From Streptomyces sp. NBC_00341 (GTDB taxonomy: Bacteria; Actinomycetota; Actinomycetes; Streptomycetales; Streptomycetaceae), in NCBI RefSeq assembly GCF_041435055.1, contig NZ_CP108002.1:1364001-1428000 (forward strand): a DNA stretch of 64,000 nt, in the 5' to 3' direction. Positions 34,289 to 43,653 of the stretch are shown here, in pieces. Below the pieces are notes generated by a model. The model was given only the letters and a program-made list of their open reading frames with translations. It did not search any database and had not been told where the DNA came from. Numbering within the stretch: the first letter of the stretch is position 1; each line of letters opens with the position of its first letter. The position numbers and the translations under genes were made by a program.

Positions 34289-34573
34289 CTACTCCCCTGG
34301 GTGGAGACCGGCCCGGCGGACCTTGGGGTCATCCCCGAGGGGACGCTCGGAAGCCTCCTCCCTGGGTACCGGTTGTTCGACCAGGGCGAGCACCCTGGTC
34401 GCCATGAAGCGGGCGGTGCGCACCACTGATCCGCTCCTGGTGACTTCACTCACTTCGACCACCCCCCGACGGACCGCTGTCTCCACCCGGCGACCCGCTC
34501 TGGAGGCCACTACTTCGTAGGTACGGGTGGTGTCCCCCGCGTCCACGACTATCTCGACTCGATCGCCCTTCAC
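34289..34573 (-). CDS. Small conserved protein divergent from the Ser/Thr kinase
   Basis: GTG 34573 (VKGDRVEIVVDAGDTTRTYEVV) follows GGGGG and gives 94 residues: a strand-rich N-terminal half with alternating Val and charged residues, then a basic tail. No family is recognised. It shares a 205-base control region with the kinase gene at 34779, which suggests a functional link. Confidence 0.7.
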   Translation of the reverse strand: MKGDRVEIVVDAGDTTRTYEVVASRAGRRVETAVRRGVVEVSEVTRSGSVVRTARFMATRVLALVEQPVPREEASERPLGDDPKVRRAGLHPGE

Positions 34574-34778
34574 TGATCCAATCCCCCTTCTGCGACGGAC
34601 CTTTGAGATCTCGCACGGGCCGGGCAGCCTGGATCCGCGGCTCCCTGACCACTCCTCAAGTTTCCCATCCGGCACTGACAATCGATTCGACGGCGAGGGC
34701 GCGGCCTCTGAGCACCCCGGGCGGCGGGTACGTAAGCTGTGCCTCGTCAGGCGGACCAGGCAGCGGGGATGGGCAGAC

Positions 34779-36074
34779 ATGGCGATGATGCGGCTCCGGC
34801 GCGAGGACCCGCGTGTCGTCGGTTCGTTCAGGCTGCACCGGCGGCTCGGGGCGGGCGGCATGGGTGTCGTCTACCTCGGTTCCGACCGGCGCGGCCAGCG
34901 GGTGGCGCTGAAGGTGATCCGCCCGGATCTGGCGGAGGACCAGGAGTTCCGCTCGCGGTTCGCCCGTGAGGTGTCCGCCGCCCGGCGGATCCGCGGCGGC
35001 TGTACGGCCCGGCTGGTGGCCGCCGATCTGGAGGCGGAGCGCCCGTGGTTCGCCACGCAGTACGTCCCGGGGCCCTCGCTGCACGACAAGGTGGCGGAGG
35101 AGGGCCCCCTGTCGGCCGCGGAGGTGGCCTCGATCGGGGCGGCGCTCTCCGAGGGGCTGGTGGCCGTGCACGAGGCGGGGGTCGTCCACCGTGACCTCAA
35201 GCCGTCGAACATCCTCCTCTCCCCCAAGGGCCCGCGGATCATCGACTTCGGGATCGCCTGGTCGACCGGCGCCTCCACCCTCACGCACGTCGGCACGGCG
35301 GTCGGATCGCCCGGCTTCCTCGCCCCGGAGCAGGTGCGGGGCGCGGCGGTGACTCCCGCGACGGACGTCTTCTCGCTCGGCGCCACGCTGGCGTACGCGG
35401 CGATGGCCGACTCACCGTTCGGGCACGGTAGTTCCGAGGTGATGCTCTACCGCGTGGTGCACGAGGAACCGCAGTTGTACGACGTGCACGACGCGCTCGC
35501 CCCGCTGGTGAGCGCCTGTCTGGCGAAGGACCCGGAGGAGCGGCCGAGCACGCTCCAACTCTCCATGCGGCTCAAGGAGATCGCCGCGCGGGAGGCGCAG
35601 GGTCTGCACGAGAGCCGGCCCCCGGCCCAGCGCTCCGCCCAGGAGGCGGACCGGCCGACCGGCCGGCTCGACGGCCCGTACACCGAGCAGCAGACCCGCC
35701 GCGCACCCGGCCCCGCCCCGGCTTCGCGCCCGCAAAACCGGCAGAGCGCGCCGGCGCGTCCCTCCTCGCCGCGCACCGGGGGTTCGCGCCCGGAGCGGCA
35801 GCCGCGCAGCACGACGGGTTCCGGCAAGCGGTCGCAGGGCGCGAACGGGACGAAGGGCAGGCAGGGCACCCGGCCGGGGACGCGTACGACCTCGACCGGA
35901 CGGCGTCCGGCCAATCCCCGGCTGCTGCGGCAGCGGCTCGTGGTCTTCGTCGTGGTGACGCTGCTGGTGGCGCTGGGCATCGCGGCGGCCCAGGGCTGCC
36001 AGGGACCGGCGCGCGGCCTCGGAGCGGGCCAGAGCCAGAACCCGGGCCAGAGCCAGGGCCTGAGCGAGCAGTAG
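34779..36074 (+). CDS. Membrane-anchored Ser/Thr protein kinase
   Basis: The 431-residue protein has a complete Hanks kinase domain: glycine loop LGAGGMGVVYLG (residues 23-34), catalytic lysine VALKVI (Lys45), HRDLKPSNILL (136-146), DFGIA and APEQV. The domain ends near residue 270. A basic, Pro/Gln/Arg-rich linker follows, then one membrane helix (LVVFVVVTLLVALGIAAAQG, about 386-405) and a short Gln/Ser/Gly-rich outer tail with no PASTA or other sensor domain. So it is an inside-facing kinase with little extracellular sensing. It is divergent from the small protein at 34289. Confidence 0.93.
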   Translation: MAMMRLRREDPRVVGSFRLHRRLGAGGMGVVYLGSDRRGQRVALKVIRPDLAEDQEFRSRFAREVSAARRIRGGCTARLVAADLEAERPWFATQYVPGPSLHDKVAEEGPLSAAEVASIGAALSEGLVAVHEAGVVHRDLKPSNILLSPKGPRIIDFGIAWSTGASTLTHVGTAVGSPGFLAPEQVRGAAVTPATDVFSLGATLAYAAMADSPFGHGSSEVMLYRVVHEEPQLYDVHDALAPLVSACLAKDPEERPSTLQLSMRLKEIAAREAQGLHESRPPAQRSAQEADRPTGRLDGPYTEQQTRRAPGPAPASRPQNRQSAPARPSSPRTGGSRPERQPRSTTGSGKRSQGANGTKGRQGTRPGTRTTSTGRRPANPRLLRQRLVVFVVVTLLVALGIAAAQGCQGPARGLGAGQSQNPGQSQGLSEQ

Positions 36075-36090
36075 TAGCCGCTGGAGCCCT

Positions 36091-36909
36091 TTAGCTCTCG
36101 GGGCGGCCGGTGGCCACCGCGTAGAAGGCGACCGCTGCCGCCGCGCCCACGTTCAGCGAATCGACGCCGTGGGCCATCGGGATCCGTACCCATTCGTCGG
36201 CGGCGACGAGGGCCTGGGTGGACAGTCCGTCCCCCTCGGCCCCGAGCATCAGGGCCACCTGGTCCATCCGGTGCGGCGCCGCCTCCTCGATGCTGCTGGC
36301 CTTCTCGTCGGGCGTCAGGGCGAGCAGCTTGAAGCCCGCCTCCCGTACGGTCTCCAGCGCCTTGGGCCAGGTGTCGAGCCGGGCGTACGGGACGGAGAAG
36401 ACCGCGCCCATCGAGACCTTGACGGAGCGCCGGTACAGCGGGTCGGCGCAGTCCGGTGAGAGCAGGACGGCGTCCATGCCGAGGGCGGCGGCGCTGCGGA
36501 AGATCGCCCCGATGTTCGTGTGGTCGTTGACGGCCTCCATGACGACCACGCGGCGGGTGGTGCGCAGCAGTTCGTCGGCGGCCGGCAGCGGTTTGCGCTG
36601 CATGGAGGCCAGGGCGCCCCGGTGCACGTGGTAGCCGGTGACGCGCTCGGCCAGCTCCGGGCTGACCGCGTACACGGGGGCCGGTACCTCGTCGATGACG
36701 TCGCGCATCAGGTCGACCCACTTCGCCGAGAGCAGCATGGACCGCATCTCGTACCCGGCCTGCCTGGCGCGTCTGATCACCTTCTCGCCCTCGGCGATGA
36801 AGAGGCCCTCCGCGGGCTCTCGCCTGCGCCGGAGCTCGACGTCTGTCAGGCCGGTGTAGTCGCGCAGTCGGGGGTCGTCGGGGTCGTCGACGGTGATGAG
36901 ATCAGCCAC
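36091..36909 (-). CDS. SpoU/TrmH-family RNA 2'-O-methyltransferase
   Basis: The 272-residue enzyme has an N-terminal substrate-binding part and a C-terminal SPOUT knot. Motif 1 is NDHTNIGAIFRSA, motif 2 LMLGAEGDGLS, motif 3 IPMAHGVDSLNVGAAAAV. It methylates a ribose in rRNA or tRNA with S-adenosylmethionine; the exact nucleotide is not fixed by sequence. It converges with the kinase gene and runs with the cob genes. Confidence 0.92.
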   Translation of the reverse strand: MADLITVDDPDDPRLRDYTGLTDVELRRRREPAEGLFIAEGEKVIRRARQAGYEMRSMLLSAKWVDLMRDVIDEVPAPVYAVSPELAERVTGYHVHRGALASMQRKPLPAADELLRTTRRVVVMEAVNDHTNIGAIFRSAAALGMDAVLLSPDCADPLYRRSVKVSMGAVFSVPYARLDTWPKALETVREAGFKLLALTPDEKASSIEEAAPHRMDQVALMLGAEGDGLSTQALVAADEWVRIPMAHGVDSLNVGAAAAVAFYAVATGRPES

Positions 36910-36973
36910 AGGTTGATACTGCCTTGTCCGGTGTGTGGTGCCAACGGTCTGGAGGAAGATCCGTTACCGATGG

Positions 36974-38230
36974 TTACTCGGCGGGACTTCCGGTGCCGGC
37001 CGTCCCGACGGCGACGACGTCACCGATGACGATGACAGCAGGCGGGCGCACATCCTCCGCCTCGGCCCGCTCGCCGACGGTCGCGAGTGTCGCGTCGACG
37101 CGGCGCTGGGCGGCCGTGGTCCCTTCCTGGACCAGCGCGACCGGGGTCTCGGGGTCCTTGCCGTGTGCGATGAGCGCGCGGGCGATGGCGCCGATCTTGT
37201 CGACGGCCATCAGGAGGACCAGGGTGCCGCGCAGCCGGGCGACGGCCGCCCAGTCGACCAGCGAGCGCTCGTCGTCGGGGGCGACGTGGCCGCTGACCAC
37301 GGTGAACTCATGGGCGACCCCTCGGTGCGTGACCGGGATACCGGCCGCGCCCGGCACCGAAATCGAGCTGGAGATGCCGGGGACGACGGTGCAGGCGATG
37401 CCCTCCGCGGCGAGCGCCTGGGCCTCCTCCATGCCGCGCCCGAAGACGAACGGGTCGCCGCCCTTGAGCCGGACGACCGCCTTTCCGGCCTTCGCGTGCT
37501 CGATCAGCGCGTTGTTGATCGCTTCCTGCGCCATGTAGCGGCCGTACGGGATCTTGGCGGCGTCGATCACCTCGACGTGCGGGGGGAGTTCGTCCAGCAG
37601 GTCGCGCGGGCCGAGCCGGTCCGCGATGACGACGTCGGCCTCGGCCAGCAGTCGGCGGCCTCTGACGGTGATCAGGTCGGGGTCGCCGGGACCGCCGCCG
37701 ACCAGGGCGACGCCGGGGGTCCGGGTGCGGTGGTGGGGCGCGGCGAGGGTGCCGTCGCGCAGGCCCTCGACGATGGCGTCGCGGACGGCGGCGGAGTGGC
37801 GCGGGTCGCGGCCGCCCTGCCCGTCGGTGGTGAGCACGGCGACGGTGATGTCCTCGCTGCGGCCGGTGGCGGGGGTCCAGGCGGTGGCGGCGTCCGCGTC
37901 GTCGCTGCGGACGCACCAGGTGCGGGTGCGCTCGGCCTCTGCGGAGGCGGCGTCGTTGGCCGCGGTGTCGTCGGACGCGACGAGCGCGTACCAGGTGTCC
38001 GTCAGGTCCCCGTCGGCGTATGCCCGGCGCTCCCAGCGGATCTCGCCCGCGTCCGCCATCGCCTCGACGGACGCGGTGGCGGACGGCGACACGAGGACGA
38101 TGTCCGCGCCGGCCGCGATGAGGGCGGGGAGGCGGCGCTGAGCGACCTGGCCGCCACCGACGACGACTACGCGGCGCCCGCTCAGGCGCAGTCCGACGGG
38201 GTACGCGGGGTGAACGGCGTGCTCGGCCAT
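36974..38230 (-). CDS. Bifunctional siroheme/corrin enzyme: precorrin-2 dehydrogenase plus uroporphyrinogen-III methyltransferase
   Basis: ATG 38230 follows GAGGAG and gives 418 residues. Residues 1-155 hold the NAD-binding CysG-N/Met8 domain (GLRLSGRRVVVVGGGQVAQRR), and residues 165-410 the SUMT methyltransferase (LVGGGPGDPDLITVRG, VRLKGGDPFVFGRG, PVTHRG). It methylates uroporphyrinogen III at C2 and C7 to precorrin-2, and oxidises it to sirohydrochlorin. It thus feeds both siroheme and cobalamin. It sits in the same-strand block as bluB-cobT and cobL. Confidence 0.92.
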   Translation of the reverse strand: MAEHAVHPAYPVGLRLSGRRVVVVGGGQVAQRRLPALIAAGADIVLVSPSATASVEAMADAGEIRWERRAYADGDLTDTWYALVASDDTAANDAASAEAERTRTWCVRSDDADAATAWTPATGRSEDITVAVLTTDGQGGRDPRHSAAVRDAIVEGLRDGTLAAPHHRTRTPGVALVGGGPGDPDLITVRGRRLLAEADVVIADRLGPRDLLDELPPHVEVIDAAKIPYGRYMAQEAINNALIEHAKAGKAVVRLKGGDPFVFGRGMEEAQALAAEGIACTVVPGISSSISVPGAAGIPVTHRGVAHEFTVVSGHVAPDDERSLVDWAAVARLRGTLVLLMAVDKIGAIARALIAHGKDPETPVALVQEGTTAAQRRVDATLATVGERAEAEDVRPPAVIVIGDVVAVGTAGTGSPAE

Positions 38231-38380
38231 GGCGGTGCGGGCTCCTCGTGCGGTGCGGTGTGCGGGCCGCTGCGGCGGTGGAGCGGCTGTGACGTGCGGG
38301 TTCACGATACGGGGTGGGGTGCGGGGGTGGGCGGGTGCGCCTGCGGCGGGCCTGTTCCCCGCCCCGCCCCTTCCCGTAAC

Positions 38381-38480
38381 CGGGGCTCCGCCCCGGGCCC
38401 CGCTCCTCAAACGCCGGCGAGGCTGGGTATTGAAGCCCCTCCGGCGATCGAGGAGCGGGGGTCCGGGGGCAGCGCCCCCG
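38381..38480. repeat. Cluster of three hairpins with a dispersed Streptomyces intergenic repeat
   Basis: In the 270-base gap between cobT and cysG-like genes: CGGGGC/GCCCCG at 38381-38395; CCCCGCTCCTC (38398-38408) with GAGGAGCGGGG (38450-38460), carrying inside the GCCGGCGAGG motif; and CGGGGGC/GCCCCCG at 38464-38480. The middle one belongs to a family of near-identical inverted repeats that occurs many times between genes in Streptomyces genomes (recognised from memory). Confidence 0.8.
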
Positions 38481-38500
38481 AAACCCCCGCGGGCAGCGTC

Positions 38501-41500
38501 CTACTTCTCCGTGACGCCCGCCGAGTCGAACGTCGCCACCTCGTGCATCGCGCGGGCCGCGCTCTGCACGATCGGCAGCGCCAGCAGTGCGCCCGTTCCC
38601 TCGCCGAGGCGGAGGTCCAGGTCGACCAGCGGGCGCAGGCCCAGCTTGTTGAGCGCGGCGACGTGGCCGGGCTCGGCGCTGCGGTGGCCCGCGATGCAGG
38701 CGGCCAGGGCCTCCGGCGCGATGGCACGGGCCACCAGGGCCGCGGCGCCCGCGCTGACGCCGTCGAGGATGACCGGCGTACGGAGCGAGGCCCCGCCCAG
38801 GAGGAACCCGGCCATCGCCGCGTGCTCCAGGCCGCCGACGGCCGCGAGCACGCCGATCGGATCGGCCGGGTCGGGCCGGTGCAGGTCGAGCGCGCGGCGG
38901 ACCACGTCGACCTTGCGGGCGTGCATCTCGTCGTTGATGCCGGTGCCGCGACCGGTCACCTCTGCCGCGTCCATCCCGGTGTACACGCAGATCAGGGCGG
39001 CCGACGCCGTCGTGTTGGCGATGCCCATCTCACCGGTGAGCAGGCCCTTGTTGCCGGCCGCGACCAGATCGCGTGCGGTCTCGATACCGACCTCGATCGC
39101 CGCGAGGACCTCCTCGCGGGTGAGCGCGGGGCCGGTGGTGAAGTCGGCCGTCCCGGCGCGCACCTTGCGGGGCAGCAGTCCGGGCGTCGCGGGCAGTTCC
39201 GCGGCCACGCCGACGTCGACCACGCACACCTCTGCGCCGACCTGGGCCGCGAAGGCGTTGCAGACCGCGCCGCCGCCGAGGAAGTTGGCGACCATCTGGC
39301 CGGTCACCTCCTGGGGCCACGCCGTGACGCCCTGGGCGTGCACCCCGTGGTCACCGGCGAAGATCGCGACGGCGGCGGGCTCCGGGATCGGCGGCGGGCA
39401 CATCCGGGAGAGCCCGGACAGCTGCGCCGAGATGATCTCCAGCATGCCGAGCGCACCGGCCGGCTTGGTCATCCGCTTCTGGCGTTCCCAGGCCTCGCCG
39501 AGCGCCTTGGCGTCGAGCGGCCGGATGTTGGAGATGGTCTCCTGCAGCAGGTCGTGCGGCTCCTCGCCGGGCAGGGCGCGGCGGCCGTACGTCTCCTCGT
39601 GGACGACCCACGAGAGCGGGCGGCGCTTGGACCAGCCCGCCTGCATCAGCTCGGGCTCCTCCGGGAACTCGTCCACGTAACCGACACAGAGGTACGCGAC
39701 GACTTCGAGGTGCTCGGGCAGGCCGAGGGAGCGGACCATCTCGCGCTCGTCGAAGAAGCTGACCCAGCCGACGCCGAGCCCCTCGGCCCGTGCGGCGAGC
39801 CACAGGTTCTCGACGGCGAGCGCCGAGGAGTAGGGGGCCATCTGCGGCTGGGTGTGCCGGCCCAGGGTGTGGCGGCCGCCACGCGTCGGGTCGGCGGTGA
39901 CGACGATGTTGACCGGGGTTTCGAGGATCGCCTCGATCTTCAGTTCCTTGAACTGCTTCGCCCTGGCCTTGGGGAGCGACTTGGCGTACGCGTCGCGCTG
40001 GCGCTGCGCCAGTTCGTGCATGGAACGGCGGGTCTCCGCGGAACGGATGACGACGAAGTCCCAGGGCTGCGAGTGTCCGACGCTGGGCGCGGTGTGCGCG
40101 GCCTCCAGGACGCGCAGCAGGACCTCGTGCGGGACCGGGTCGCTGCGGAAGCCGTTGCGGATGTCGCGGCGCTCGCGCATGACGCGCAGGACTGCCTCGC
40201 GCTCGGCGTCGTCGTAACCGGGCGCGGGGGGCGAGGTGACGGGCGCCGCCTCGGTCTCAGTCTCGACCTTCGTCTCGGCCTCGGCCTCCGGAAGAACCTC
40301 GGGTGCTTCGGGCGCGTCCGCGGTCTGGATGTCGTCCACCGGCTCCGGCTGAACGGGCTCCGGCTGTACCGGCTCCAGCTGAACGGGCTCCGGGGCGTTC
40401 TGCGGTACGACCGGCTCGGGCTGTTCGGCGACGGGCTCGGCCTCCGGCGCCTGCACAGGCGCGGCTTCCGTGCTGTCCGTCAGGTCCGGGGTCTCGATGA
40501 CCTCGGGACCCGTCTCGGCCTCCGGCGCGGGCTCCGCCTCGGCCGTCACGGCGGGCTCTGCCACCTCTGGGACCTCTACCGCCTCGACCGGCACGGGCTC
40601 CATGGCGAACGTCCGGACCTCGGGCGCGGCCTCCACAACCGCCTCGGGCTCGGCCGGCTCTTCGACGACGGGCGTCCGGTCCGGGTGCGGGGCGGTCGGC
40701 AGCGAGCCCACCGCGACGAACCGGCCCAGCGAGGCACCGTCCGGCACGGGCTCCACAGACGGCGCGTCCACCGGCGTCGCGTCGACCGGAGCGATGTCGG
40801 CCGGAGCCGCATCGGCCGCAGCCACGTCGATGGGCGCCACGTCGGCGGCTGCCGCGTCCACGGGTGCTGCCTCGACCGGTGCCGCCTCAGCGGGCGGCGC
40901 GTCGACCACAGCCTCGACCGGTGCCGGTACGGACACGGCCTCGGGCTCCGGCTCGTTCTCCGGCTCCGGCAGGGCCTCGACCGGGAGCTCCGCCGGGACC
41001 TCTGCCACCACCGGAGCGGCGGCGGGCTCCTCGGCCACGACCGGTGCGGGCGAGGGTACTGGTGCGGCTTCGACCGGCCGGGCGGCCGGTACGGGCTCTG
41101 CGGCCGCCTCCGGGACGACCGTTTCTGCTTCTGGCTGCGGCTCCTGGGCCACCGCCGGCTCTGCTTCCACGGCGACCGGCGCGGCGGCCTGCTGCGGCGC
41201 CTGGGCCGCCCACTGGTTCCCCTGCGGCGGGATCTCGCCGAGCTGCGGGCCCGGCAGCGCGGCCGATTCCTCGGCCGTCATCTCGAAGTACTCGGGTTCG
41301 GCGGTGACCGGTCCGGCGTGCCGTGCGGGCGCGGGAGCCGGAGCGGGCGCCCGGGTCTGGGCCTGCGGCGCGCCCGCCGGGCCCCGATCCGCGAGCGAAC
41401 GGACCACGCCGCCGCCCGACGTGCCGCCGTAGCCCGGCTCGGGCGAGGCCGGTCCGCGGTGCAGCGGCCGGCGCACGGGTGCCTGGGTCTGGGTCTGGGC

Positions 41501-41974
41501 CACCGGTACCTGGGCCTGGGCCGGCGAGGGAACGGGCGACGGGATACGGACGCCGCTGAGGTCGACGGAGCCCGAATCGCGGCCACCGGACTCGTGGGTC
41601 CCCTGGCCGGTCCGCGGCAGCGGCTCTGCGGGAGCGTGCATCGCGTACGCGGGCACCTGGACCTGCGCCTGCTCCTGAAGCTGCACGGGGCCCTGGGTCT
41701 GCACGGGGCCCTGAGCCGGCGCCGGGCCCTGGTTCTGCGCCGGACGGTCGTCGCCCGGCGCACGCGACGGATAACCGCCCTGCTCGGGCAGGGCGGCCTG
41801 CGGCTCGCTCCAGGCGCCCTGGGGGCTGGGCATCAGCAGAAGGTCGTCGTCCTCTGGCGCTTGCTCGGAGGGATCGAGGAAGGTGTAGCCGTCCGGGGCG
41901 GGGACGCCCGGCTGCTCCACCATGCCTGCGTTCTCCGGCAGTCCCTCGCCCGGGATCTGGCCGGTGTCACTCAT
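38501..41974 (-). CDS. cobT: BluB-CobT fusion with a ~580-residue disordered N-terminus
   Basis: ATG 41974 follows GAGGGG and gives 1157 residues. Residues 1 to about 580 are low-complexity, rich in Ala, Pro, Glu, Val and Gln, with runs such as PVQPEPVQPEPV and AAAADVAPIDVAAADAAPAD. Residues 585-800 match BluB, the flavin enzyme that makes 5,6-dimethylbenzimidazole (RRDIRNGF, HSQPWDFVVI, GWVSFF). Residues 810-1157 match CobT, which attaches phosphoribose to it (GALGMLEIISAQLSG, GDHGVHAQGVT, GGASLRTPVILDG). One chain thus makes and activates the lower ligand of cobalamin. Longer than either family alone (220 and 350). Confidence 0.93.
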   Translation of the reverse strand: MSDTGQIPGEGLPENAGMVEQPGVPAPDGYTFLDPSEQAPEDDDLLLMPSPQGAWSEPQAALPEQGGYPSRAPGDDRPAQNQGPAPAQGPVQTQGPVQLQEQAQVQVPAYAMHAPAEPLPRTGQGTHESGGRDSGSVDLSGVRIPSPVPSPAQAQVPVAQTQTQAPVRRPLHRGPASPEPGYGGTSGGGVVRSLADRGPAGAPQAQTRAPAPAPAPARHAGPVTAEPEYFEMTAEESAALPGPQLGEIPPQGNQWAAQAPQQAAAPVAVEAEPAVAQEPQPEAETVVPEAAAEPVPAARPVEAAPVPSPAPVVAEEPAAAPVVAEVPAELPVEALPEPENEPEPEAVSVPAPVEAVVDAPPAEAAPVEAAPVDAAAADVAPIDVAAADAAPADIAPVDATPVDAPSVEPVPDGASLGRFVAVGSLPTAPHPDRTPVVEEPAEPEAVVEAAPEVRTFAMEPVPVEAVEVPEVAEPAVTAEAEPAPEAETGPEVIETPDLTDSTEAAPVQAPEAEPVAEQPEPVVPQNAPEPVQLEPVQPEPVQPEPVDDIQTADAPEAPEVLPEAEAETKVETETEAAPVTSPPAPGYDDAEREAVLRVMRERRDIRNGFRSDPVPHEVLLRVLEAAHTAPSVGHSQPWDFVVIRSAETRRSMHELAQRQRDAYAKSLPKARAKQFKELKIEAILETPVNIVVTADPTRGGRHTLGRHTQPQMAPYSSALAVENLWLAARAEGLGVGWVSFFDEREMVRSLGLPEHLEVVAYLCVGYVDEFPEEPELMQAGWSKRRPLSWVVHEETYGRRALPGEEPHDLLQETISNIRPLDAKALGEAWERQKRMTKPAGALGMLEIISAQLSGLSRMCPPPIPEPAAVAIFAGDHGVHAQGVTAWPQEVTGQMVANFLGGGAVCNAFAAQVGAEVCVVDVGVAAELPATPGLLPRKVRAGTADFTTGPALTREEVLAAIEVGIETARDLVAAGNKGLLTGEMGIANTTASAALICVYTGMDAAEVTGRGTGINDEMHARKVDVVRRALDLHRPDPADPIGVLAAVGGLEHAAMAGFLLGGASLRTPVILDGVSAGAAALVARAIAPEALAACIAGHRSAEPGHVAALNKLGLRPLVDLDLRLGEGTGALLALPIVQSAARAMHEVATFDSAGVTEK

Positions 41975-42308
41975 GCGTACCCCTCGCCCATCGTCAGTGC
42001 TCCTTCGGCCCTTCGCCCGGGTCGCCCGAACACGGCACACAGGCGCTCGTCCAGTGGAACGAGCCGGCGCGCCGCGCGGCACGAAACGGTCGCGGACATA
42101 CTGCATTCTCGCGGTCGTTCGCCGCCGCGGCAGCTCATTTCGCCCCGGCTCGCTGTGGACTGCGCCACGTTGCGCGTCCCCCCGGTTCCGCCGTACCACA
42201 ACGGGGGCCAAAACGGTCCCCTTTTCCGGACATTGACGAACGAAGCGACGATGATCCGGGCGCGGTGCAACGATCGGCCAGCCTACCTCCCACCGTGTGC
42301 CGACAGGG
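41975..42308 (-). other. 334-base gap upstream of bluB-cobT holding a possible small coupled ORF
   Basis: A 99-codon frame (ATG 42270 to TGA 41971) ends in an ATGA overlap with the bluB-cobT start; internal ATG 42096 would give 41 residues (MSATVSCRAARRLVPLDERL). Codon use is only moderately Streptomyces-like, and no family is recognised. A cobalamin riboswitch was looked for and not found: no B12-box-like GCCACTG in the right setting. Treat as leader sequence with a possible uORF. Confidence 0.3.
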
Positions 42309-43547
42309 TCAGGGGGCGAGATCCGAACGCAGTGCGGACAGCAGGAAGACGACCGAGCGTTCGCGCTCCGACCATGCGGACGTGTCGAGTTCGACGGACT
42401 GCAGGAGCGAGCAGGCGACCGTGTATCCGTTCTCGGTGAGGGCGGCGCCCAGCGCCTCCGCCTCGTCCCGGGTCGAGGCATGGGTGACGATCCGCTCCGG
42501 CCTGCGGTCCGCGACAGCGGTGACGACGGGGACGCCGCCGCCCCCGATCCGCACGACGTCGGGCTCGGGCAGCCTTTCCAGCACGTGCGGGGCGCGGCCC
42601 TCGACCACCTGGAGCTGGACTCCGAAGGCCCGCGCCGCCGCCGCGGTGCGGTCGCATGCCTCCCGGTCGCTGTCCACGGCGAGGACCGCGGCGCCGAACC
42701 TGGCCGCCTCCACCGCCAGGGCGCCGCTGCCCGAGCCGATGTCCCAGACCAGGTCGCCGGTCCGGGGGCCGAGGTGGGCGAGCTGGGCGGCGCGCAGTCC
42801 GGGGGTCTCGCCCTCGCCGCTCTCCTCCACGGGTTCCGCGCCCTCGCTCCGGTAGGCGCCGGCGGGCAGCGCCCAGCCGCGTACGCCCTGGGGGTAGGCG
42901 GGGTGGCGGCCGGCGATCCACGCTCCGTCGGCCCGCTGTTCGGGGCCGCCGCCGATGACGATGACGACGTTGGGGTCGCGCCAGACGTGGTCGGCGGCCT
43001 TCTCCGAGGTGACGACGGTGACCTGTTCGCGGGCGGTGCCGAGCTCCTCGCAGATGACGAACGTGCGGTGGACGCCTTCGAGCAGCAGGGCCAGTTCGGC
43101 GGGGCCCGCGCCGGGCGAGGTGAGGACGGCGACCTTGTGGTGGGCGCGGCACACGTTCACCGCGCGGCGCAGGGTGCGGGGGTGCGCGACGACGGTCTGG
43201 GCGTCCTCCCACGGCATACCGGCGCGGGCGAAGGCGGTGGCGACGGCGGAGACGGCGGGCACCACCTCGACTTCGAGGCCGTGTTCGGGCGCGCGCAGGC
43301 TGCGTACGACTCCGAAGAACCCCGGGTCGCCGTCGGCGAGGACCACGGCGCTGCCGCGGTGGCCTGCGATCCGCCGGGCGGCCAGGTCGATCGAGCCGAG
43401 CCGGATCCGTTCCGCGCCGTGCGGCACTTCGGGCAGTGCGAGGTGGTGGGCGGCTCCGGCGACGAGCGTGGCGGCCGAGAGCGCGGCGGTGGCCGCTCGG
43501 TTGAGTGGTGAGCCGTCCCAGCCGATCACTGTGACCCGGTCGGCCAT
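42309..43547 (-). CDS. cobL: CobL, precorrin-6Y C5,15-methyltransferase (decarboxylating)
   Basis: The 412-residue protein is the CbiE-CbiT fusion. The N-terminal half is a tetrapyrrole methylase (VTVIGWDGSPL, LADGDPGFFG, AVATAFARAGMPWEDA); the C-terminal half is a class I methyltransferase (VWDIGSGSGALAVEAARFG, DVVRIGGGG). It methylates C5 and C15 of the corrin ring and removes the acetate group. It belongs to the same-strand corrin block with bluB-cobT and the cysG-like gene. Confidence 0.94.
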   Translation of the reverse strand: MADRVTVIGWDGSPLNRAATAALSAATLVAGAAHHLALPEVPHGAERIRLGSIDLAARRIAGHRGSAVVLADGDPGFFGVVRSLRAPEHGLEVEVVPAVSAVATAFARAGMPWEDAQTVVAHPRTLRRAVNVCRAHHKVAVLTSPGAGPAELALLLEGVHRTFVICEELGTAREQVTVVTSEKAADHVWRDPNVVIVIGGGPEQRADGAWIAGRHPAYPQGVRGWALPAGAYRSEGAEPVEESGEGETPGLRAAQLAHLGPRTGDLVWDIGSGSGALAVEAARFGAAVLAVDSDREACDRTAAAARAFGVQLQVVEGRAPHVLERLPEPDVVRIGGGGVPVVTAVADRRPERIVTHASTRDEAEALGAALTENGYTVACSLLQSVELDTSAWSERERSVVFLLSALRSDLAP

Positions 43548-43653
43548 CTGTCGTCAGTCTCCTGGAATCGGTGCAGGCAGGGGATGGTCGCCCAGGGGCG
43601 GGCACGACGGGATCACCCGGTCTGTGCCGGTGCGGCGCCGAGCCGGGGTGGGG

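Noticed and set aside
41975..42308. Cobalamin riboswitch before bluB-cobT
   Set aside because: The conserved B12 box and core pairing were not found on the minus strand in this region.
36935..42439. 1834-residue open frame on the + strand
   Set aside because: It lies opposite the cysG-like, bluB-cobT and cobL genes. High GC leaves few stop codons on the reverse strand; the translation is Gly/Arg/Asp-rich without any recognisable domain.
42283..43605. Arg-rich 440-residue frame opposite and shifted on cobL
   Set aside because: It is an out-of-frame shadow of cobL with strong Arg/Pro/Gly bias and no domain.
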